Notes under the pieces: generated by a model
Database searches by the model: none
Told to the model about the DNA's origin: nothing
What the model saw: the letters and a program-made list of their open reading frames with translations, nothing else
Shown here: in pieces, positions 57,040 through 64,000 of the stretch
How the letters are laid out: the number at the start of each line of letters is the position of its first letter
How positions within the stretch are numbered: position 1 is the first letter of the stretch
Translations under genes and position numbers: made by a program
Assembly: GCA_907163375.1 (NCBI GenBank)
Contig: CAJQUW010004767.1
Location: forward strand, 42,445 to 106,444
DNA: 64,000 nucleotides
Source of the DNA: Prostheceraeus crozeri
Lineage: Eukaryota > Platyhelminthes > Polycladida > Euryleptidae
Reading direction: 5' to 3'

Positions 57040-57780
57040 TCAGGGATAGCTTCCGCCCCGGCAACAGATATAGATGGTTGATGGATAGGAATCCAGAAGA
57101 TTCCCCACGGTCAGACCGCCCATCCGCTGGCGACGCTTCTGCCCCTGTCCGACAGACTCCATGAGATCAGGATCGATCACCCCCCTGGCCTCTTCCTCAC
57201 TGACACTGACTACGTTCACCGAACCGATAACCTCCTTCTCACTTTCCTTCTTCAACTTATCCTGGCGTGCTCTCATTTTTTTTTGGTTTCTGACCTGCTT
57301 TGGTTCGAGGTTTTCCTTCTCTAGGTCTCGGTGAGTACGATATAATTTCAAAGCTTGCCTAGCGGGAATTGACCAGTGATTAGCGAGACTCTCAATCTTA
57401 TTCTCCATATTCTCCATCTGATGTTCATTGGCTCTTAAAGTGGCCTCTATAGTCGCTTGGTTAATAAGGCGATCTTTCTCTCTCCTACTGATGTCAGGTT
57501 TTTGTGGCATGTCATTACTTACGAGTAAATATTCCACGACGGCGTCTTTGCGATTCATATTCTGAAAAGAAAGAACATTTATTTCTACTTCCGCTCCGAT
57601 TTCGGGCACATCATCACTACGTAATACGTATCTAGTGTCGTAAAACTTATCATCCTCACTTGTAGATAATATATCATTTCCGTCTTGATTGATGATTTCT
57701 GTCTCATTTATATCTATTTCTTCTCCTAATTCGTCATTGTAAACACTAGTTTCTTGTTGAGATTCTGACCAGGGTTTTAG
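57040..57780 (-). other. charged linker region between integrase and TatD-like module
   Basis: An acidic part, then a strongly Lys/Glu/Arg-rich stretch likely to form coiled coil. I recognise no domain. Such an extension after integrase is not part of a standard Gypsy pol. Confidence 0.6.
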
Positions 57781-58830
57781 TCTGTCTACATGTACTACTA
57801 ATACTTTTCTTCCATGCTTAATTTCACGTATTAGGTAGGTATCATCTGAATATTTCTTCTCTACTTTCCATGGTCCATCCAAGGTCTTGTAAATTTCCTA
57901 ACTTTTTCCTTCATGTTAGCGGTTCTCAGAAACATTACCTTGTCTCCTACCTCGTATCGTTGGTCACTTGTCGCTTTTACATCATAATTATGTTTTTGAA
58001 TTTGTTGCTGTCTAGTGGCATTATTAGCTGTTGCGTCCCAAATATTCATCAATGTCTCTTGCAAATCATAAACATGTTCTGAGGTCTCCTTTTCCGATAC
58101 TGTCTGATAGTCAAGTTCGAAATCAACTGGTAATCTCATTTCTCTACCATAGATTGCTGCGGAAGGGGAAAATCCCGTTGTACAATGTGTACTAGATCTA
58201 TATGCCCACAGACAATATGATAATGTTAAGTCCAGTTTTCTCTATCAGATTCTACATGTGACATCATCATTTGTTTCACAGTTCTGTTGAATCTCTCTAC
58301 TCCACCATTCCCTGAGGATGGAACGATGTCGTTCTTGACTTCATCGTTCCCAACAGGTTACATAGTTCGCTAAATAATTTTGATTCGAATTCTTTTCTTG
58401 ATCACTATGTATTCGATCAGGTACTCCATGACGACAAATCCATTCTCGTAAAAGTGCTTGGGCTACAGTTAAACTAGTTTTATCTGGTATTGCAATAGCT
58501 TCTGCCCATTTAGTAAAAAGGTCAACCATCGTCAATATATATTTATTACCTCGCTTAGTTTTGCGTAGAAGGTCCCACTAAATCAATCTCGATACACTCC
58601 ATAGGTTTTCCGACCACGATAGGTGTCATTGGGGTTCTGATTTTTGGTATTGGTCCTTTGAAAGTAACGCATATCTCGCAATCATTCAGAAATGTTGAGA
58701 CATCGTCGCGTATATTTGGCCACCAAAATCTTGTTCGTAATTTGTGATATGTTTTGTCTCGACCTAAATGTGAGGATCCCACATCACTGTGACATTTTTG
58801 TATCATTTTCAGTCTTTCTTCTTTTGGAAC
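57780..58830 (-). pseudogene. Gypsy integrase region (fossil)
   Basis: Parts from right to left: an HHCC zinc-binding segment (about 58800-58680, H...H...CEIC), the catalytic core (about 58610-58130, with IEIDLVGP, DRIHSD and GGVERFNR) and a GPY/F-like C-terminal motif (GPWKVEKK, near 57875). The order is that of Ty3/Gypsy integrases. Confidence 0.88.
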
Positions 58831-59139
58831 TATTATTTTCTTATCTTTGCCATCTATTTTATATAGAATATCATCTTCCACAATTAGCATTTCCCATAAT
58901 TTCATTATTTGTTTGATTTCTTGGGTACAATTTTCTAATCGTTTAGAAGATGGTTTGTCGTTCGAATTTCGGTTCTTAACCCATGAAATTATTTGTGCGA
59001 GATCTGTATCCTCCTTAGTTTTTGCTTTCATTTCTTCTATTCTGGAACCTGCTGTCCATAAGTTATAAATCATTATGTCGTCATCTTCATCCAATCTTTT
59101 AGAATTGTTCTCCGACTCGTTGGCTATTACAGTCGGAAT

Positions 59140-60420
59140 CCTGGAGAGGGCGTCAGCATTTTTATGTGAAGTGCCTGCTCTGTAGATACAATCAAAATTG
59201 AATTCTTCCATCACTTGTAGCCACCTCGCCAAAATTCCTCTTGGTTCTTTAAAACTACGTAGCCATTCCAGAGCTTTATGATCTACCCTTGCGATAAATT
59301 TTTTTCCCGATAGGTATACATTGAAGTAATCCATAAATGTAACCAAAGCTAACATCTCCCTTTTCGTTGGTGCGTAATTGCACTGGCCCCTGTTTAAAGA
59401 TTTACTGGCGTATGCTATGACTTTTTCATTGCCGTCTTCTTGAATTTGGGATAGCACAGCACCCATAGCATATCCTGAAGCATCAGTGTCTAATATAAAT
59501 TTGCCGGCACCCTCTGAAAAGTCAGGCATTGTCAGAATAGGTGTAGACGTTAGTAAATTTTTTAGTTCTGTGAATGCTTCTTGGCATCTTGCCGTCCATA
59601 TAAATTGGCCCTCTTTTTTTGTTAATTCATTCAATGGTCGGGCTATATGTGCGAAATTCCTGATAAATCGGCGGTAGTATGATGCTAACCCCAGAAATTC
59701 CCTTACTTGCCTAGCCGTGGTAGGTTTTGGCCAGTGTTTAACTTTTTCAATTTTTTCTGGATCTGTTGATATCCCTTCTGGATTTACAATATGTCCAAGA
59801 TATTTCACTGTGTCCAATCCCCATTGACATTTTTTTGTATTAAGTTGTAAATTTGATTCTCTCAGTCTCTGTAACACTAACTGAATGTCAGTTAAATGAT
59901 CTTCCCACGATTTACTGAAAATGATAATATCATCTAAATACACAAGACAAATCTTTCCGGACAAACCTCTGAGTTTGTCGTCCATCATTCGCTGAAATGT
60001 GGCTGGTGCAGAAGATAGTCCGAAGGGAAGGACATTAAATTCAAAAAGACCTTGTGGGCAAATAAATGCTGATTTCTGTTTGTCGTTTTCTGCTAGGGGT
60101 ATCTGCCAATAGCCCGATTTTAGATCTAAAACGGAAAAATGCTTGGCTCCACACATGGCATCCAGTGCGGTGTCAACTCTGGGTAAAGAATATGAATCAT
60201 ATTCACAGACCTGATTCAATTTTCTGAAATCTACACAGAACCTTAGAGTGCCGTCTTTTTTTTGAACTAGCACAATAGGACTCGCCCATGGACTGTTGCT
60301 GTAGGATATGACGCCATGTTGTAGCATTTCTTCAATTTGTTTATCGACTTCGGCTCTTTGATATGGAGGAATTCGTCTGCACGGTTGTCTTACAGGTTTC
60401 TGCGTATTTGTATTTATTTT
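59140..60420 (-). CDS. Gypsy reverse transcriptase and RNase H
   Basis: RT at about 60420-59700 carries SPWASPIVLVQKKDG, CVDFRKLNQ, SVLDLKSGYWQI, LPFGLSSAPATFQ and the catalytic VYLDDIIIFS (near 59930). RNase H follows at about 59560-59140 with LDTDASGYAMGAVLSQ, AYASKSLN and NADALSRIP. These are standard Ty3/Gypsy pol motifs in the standard order. Confidence 0.97.
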
Positions 60421-61089
60421 GTGTTCTACTCCGATGGCTCGTCCCAGAGGTTTCCCTTCTTCCATAAAAATATCATAGTATTCTGAAAGCAATTCATTGA
60501 GTTGTGACATTTCCTTCACGTTTAACCTGGCGTTTTGGTTCACGATCGTATTAGAGTTAATATGACTTATATCTTTGTCTTCCGTTACATCACTAGATTC
60601 TTGTTTGAATTCTAAATTTTCCATATCACATGTAGATGATATTTGTTCGAACTGACCGATGATTTGATTTTTGAGAATTATGTCCTCTGTGCTGTTATTT
60701 ATGACTGATATCATAATATCCTTGTTTTCTACACATGTCAGTACAGGTAACAGTGAAATACCTAATTCATCGCTTTCAATCGATTGTGTTATCATTCCCG
60801 TTTTTGGTTCTATCAGTTTACCTTTAAATCTCAATCTCCCTTTCACAATGTGTTCTGTTTTTGGTTCTATTACCGTTTTATCTTCAATCCCGATTTTGAT
60901 GACTTCTACTTCTTTGACATTACGCCTTCGAAGTGGCAAAGATACTCCTGTATCCGGGAATGTCAGTATTTTAGCTTTCAGATTTATAATAGCTCCGTGA
61001 TCTTCTAGACAATCCATTCCGAATATCAACTTTGCTGACAAATTTTCAGCGACTAAAAATTTTTGTCTGATTGTACAAACTCCAAATTT

Positions 61090-61354
61090 ACAAACTACTT
61101 CTGTCAACCCAATGAGGTGAACTTTTTCGCCAGATGGTCCTAATAATTTTGGCTGGTGGTTGTAAAGGTATCATTGTTTCTTCATCTATAACATCGCGGT
61201 TACATACACAATAATCTGCACCTGTGTCTATCAAAGCTGTTATTTTATTGTCACCAATCCAAACATCCACTAAATTAATAGAGTCCCTTTTTGTGACAAT
61301 ACCGGCGATAGGACGGGACTCTTCTACCGCCTCATTGCGTTTCCTATGGGGCAA
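61090..61354 (-). CDS. Gypsy aspartic protease
   Basis: The active-site motif ALIDTGAD lies near 61230, in a segment of normal length for a retrotransposon protease between gag and RT. Confidence 0.9.
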
Positions 61355-62648
61355 AATCGAGCGACGTGCCCTTTTTCAAAACAATTGTAGCATGTAATCT
61401 CCGAATTAGTTTTTCTAATTGTACGTTTGCTTGGATGGATCCAGCGTTTTGACTAGTCCTAGATGCACTCGATGGTGCTGTCGTTTCTAGAACTTCTATG
61501 CCCGTAGATGTCGTGTAAATATGATTGTCTCCTAGTTGTGAGTTATTTGATCGATTTCCAACATTGGAAGTATCCTGATTATTAGGAGTTCGAGTCATTT
61601 GCATATCCCCTCTGACAATCCGTGGGACTGTTGAGGTTGGAATGGCATATGACCATCTAATTCGATTTTTGTTGGAAGTATTCTGAAAACGCTGATTTTC
61701 GGATTGTTCTCCCCACAATCCGCCACTTATCGGCGTAGTTTGGCGTACCATATCAGGTTTATAATTTCCTGGTCTACTAGATGGGCAATATACTGCGATA
61801 TGTCCCAGACCATTACATTTGAAACATCGTGTATTCGAGTTTGTAGATGGCAAGAATTGAGTGGGTTTAATCGTGTTGGTTCCAGCAGCTTTATCAACAC
61901 GTTCGAAGCTATCGACTATATCCAAATATTCTGTCAACGAATTTGGAGGAAAACGGCTCATTGATAACTTCACATCTCGACTAGTTTCCCTTGCCATCAG
62001 AGTGTTGAGAACTTTCTGTTCGAGTCCTGTTTCATTAAGCTCTGTAAAAGCTTGGGCTCCTATTCGTAAAAGAGCATCGGAATAATCTCTAATATTTTCC
62101 CCTGCTTTCCTTCGCCTACTATCATATGATGTCTCCGCCTCGACTGAAGAGCGGAATGTTGAGAACCGACATTTCAAATCGCGTACAACTTCTTGAAATG
62201 TGTAAGTTCCAGCTCTGTCTACGACAATTTCATTTGGGCGTCCGGATGTCTTAACTAATAACAAACGTAACTTTTTGTTCTCAGAGAGACCATCTGTGAG
62301 AACATTGAATGATTTGATCCAGCGTTCAATATCACCAGATCCGTCATATTTTTGTAAGCAATGAATCTCATCAGGAATTTTCTCGTGAGATCTTTTGTCG
62401 TGCATGACTTGGTTGAGTTTATCTTCAATTTGACTTATGCTATGTTTTAGATCCGTAGAATTGCGCAATTCTTCAGGTTTCAACCAGCTGGTATGAGGAC
62501 TTAGCAGTGGTTGCATTTTCTGTTCATTAATAAACGGATCGTCAACATCTAGTATAGATTTTTCAACCCAATTCAAGAAATTACTCTCAGATACGTGTGT
62601 AATAGTATCGTTTACAAAATAATTGTCGTTTACGGCTCGCTGTTCCAT
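61344..62648 (-). CDS. Gypsy gag
   Basis: 434 residues. The first 270 resemble a retrotransposon capsid-type gag. A single CCHC zinc knuckle (CFKCNGLGHIAVYC, Cx2Cx4Hx4C) lies near 61830-61790. The start lies just downstream of the primer-binding site. Confidence 0.92.
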   Translation of the reverse strand: MEQRAVNDNYFVNDTITHVSESNFLNWVEKSILDVDDPFINEQKMQPLLSPHTSWLKPEELRNSTDLKHSISQIEDKLNQVMHDKRSHEKIPDEIHCLQKYDGSGDIERWIKSFNVLTDGLSENKKLRLLLVKTSGRPNEIVVDRAGTYTFQEVVRDLKCRFSTFRSSVEAETSYDSRRRKAGENIRDYSDALLRIGAQAFTELNETGLEQKVLNTLMARETSRDVKLSMSRFPPNSLTEYLDIVDSFERVDKAAGTNTIKPTQFLPSTNSNTRCFKCNGLGHIAVYCPSSRPGNYKPDMVRQTTPISGGLWGEQSENQRFQNTSNKNRIRWSYAIPTSTVPRIVRGDMQMTRTPNNQDTSNVGNRSNNSQLGDNHIYTTSTGIEVLETTAPSSASRTSQNAGSIQANVQLEKLIRRLHATIVLKKGTSLDFAP

Positions 62649-62660
62649 AATGGTTCGTTT

Positions 62661-62672
62661 CCGCTGCCACCA
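62661..62672 (-). promoter_or_regulatory. primer-binding site matching tRNA-Leu 3' end
   Basis: On the plus strand CCGCTGCCACCA stands two bases from the inner edge of the 5' LTR. It equals the acceptor end plus CCA of animal tRNA-Leu (AAG type) as I remember it. Confidence 0.8.
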
Positions 62673-62674
62673 AA

Positions 62675-64000
62675 TGAAACAAACGCGTTAATGAACGATT
62701 GTTATTTAGGTTATTACTTACCGATACTGGAAGGTCCTGCGTATTGTAGCGTGGCCCTGAAGATACCGCTAGAGAATGGCACCAATCCCCAATATTTGAG
62801 TTACGCCCAAACTTAGTGAATGAAGCTTATAGATGTAACCCACGGTGTATCGATTTCCACCTCCAAGCCGATACTAGGAATATCCACCAATGCGAATGCA
62901 ACTAGCAATCTCAAGGACTAGTTACACCCAAACTTAGGAAAGTCTATAGGTGCAACTAAGGAATATCAATTCACCACTAATTCAATAACTTATAGAAATG
63001 TCCGCCAGTCAGAATCTAACTATCAATTCCAATGACTAGTTACACCCAAACTTAGAAAAGTCTATAGGTGCAAACTAAGAATATCAATTCACAACTAATT
63101 CAATAACTTATGGAAATGTCCACCGGTCAGAATCCAACTATCAATTCCAATGACTAATTACACCCAAACTCAGAAGAGTCCTATAGGTGCAAACTAAGGA
63201 ATATCAATTAACAACTAATTCAACAACTTATGGAAATGTCCGCCAGACAGAATCCAACTATTAATTCCAATGACTAGTTACACCAAAACTCAGAAGAGTC
63301 TATAGGTAATAAACTAAGGAATATCAATTCACAACTAATTCAATAACTTATGGAAAGGGTCCACCGGGTCAGAATCCAACTATCAATTCCAATGACTAAT
63401 TACACCCATACTCAGGAGAGTCTATAGGTGCAAGACTAAGGAATATCAATTCACAACTAATTCAAACAACTTATAGAAATGTCCGCCCAAGACAGAATCC
63501 AACTATCAAATCATGATTCACCAATAATTCCAATGATTAATTACACCCAAAACTTAGAAAAGTCTATAGGTGCAACTACAATCAAGTCCGACGGAATTTA
63601 TTTTATGATCTCTATATCATGTATATTTATTATCCTATTATATTTTATCCATTCGTGAGAAGGAGAGCATAATCAACTATAATTCTACAGACTTACGTAC
63701 TCATTTACTTATCCTTCATAGGAAATAGTTCATAACTCACCAATAGATTTTGCTTGCACGAACACAACCTTAAGTCTCTCACACAAGTGAAACTACTGCA
63801 CGGAGCTTACTCCTAAATCCAAAATTCAAATTTCATTTCAAATCTTAATTACAATATTCTTATTGGTCCACAACTACAGGTGGTGGACACTTCCTATTGG
63901 TTAAAATTTACTTAAATCATTTCGAAAACTAATCTAATTAATTTAATATCCCCAACCGTTATATTCCTATACTTAAAACACATGCTGAGTTCAAACAAAA
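62675..64000 (-). repeat. 5' LTR of the Gypsy element (truncated by window end)
   Basis: Matches 54601-55936 throughout, including the internal 119-120-bp repeat array. Judging from the left LTR, some tens of bases remain beyond 64000. Confidence 0.93.

Larger units (their letters stand above)
54601..64000 (-). mobile_element. Ty3/Gypsy LTR retrotransposon with an extra TatD-like module; right LTR cut by window end
   Basis: Order on the minus strand: 5' LTR (62675 to beyond 64000), tRNA-Leu primer site, gag, protease, reverse transcriptase, RNase H, integrase, a charged linker, a TatD-like nuclease module, polypurine tract, 3' LTR (54601 to about 55936). By eye the two LTRs are near-identical apart from small indels and keep the same order of repeat variants, so the insertion is young. 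The copy is nonetheless broken, with about half a dozen interruptions in total. The full length would be about 9.4 kb. I do not assign a clade. Confidence 0.95.

Overview
The window is animal genomic DNA: AT-rich, intron-like, and packed with eukaryotic transposons. No bacterial features, operons or CRISPR arrays are present. The mix of elements (Ty3/Gypsy, Penelope-like, P/THAP, several hAT-like families, Tc1, several LINE lineages, tRNA-derived SINEs) and frequent small motifs such as TAGGCCTA and TACATGTA suggest a marine invertebrate. An echinoderm-like or other deuterostome/lophotrochozoan source is a guess, not a demonstrated assignment.

Host genes: almost no host coding sequence is visible. 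The best piece is a 209-nt exon on the minus strand at 3567-3775. It has a strong splice acceptor and donor, one transmembrane helix, and a W...LWxxC...C pattern like the claudin/PMP22 tetraspan superfamily. Two much smaller exon-like pieces with good splice sites lie on the same strand at 17750-17809 and 30231-30271. The simplest reading is that much of the window is giant, transposon-filled intron of one or more minus-strand genes.

Layout: 1-6 kb holds a 68-bp hairpin-forming tandem array and the claudin-like exon. 6-16 kb holds a Tc1 transposase relic, a foldback cluster and the first members of a TIR family with 8-bp target duplications. 16-24 kb holds LINE pieces of several lineages (one about 3 kb), an inverted SINE pair and small MITE-like units. 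24-35 kb holds Penelope-like fragments, one with its RT and GIY-YIG parts facing opposite ways, plus a 62-bp-arm foldback and hAT elements. 35-49 kb holds more hAT-like copies, an 80-bp-arm foldback and long featureless stretches. 49.9-53.2 kb is a structurally complete P-superfamily transposon with a perfect 8-bp target duplication and a decayed THAP transposase. 54.6-64 kb is a recently inserted Ty3/Gypsy LTR element on the minus strand, cut by the window end.

The most unusual observation is in that Gypsy element. Between the integrase C-terminal part and the 3' LTR it carries a full-length TatD-type metal-dependent nuclease module, in pol orientation. I know of no standard Gypsy lineage defined by such a module. 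A second strong result is a set of five TIR elements in two size classes, each with a recognisable 8-bp duplication, which look like one non-autonomous hAT-like lineage.
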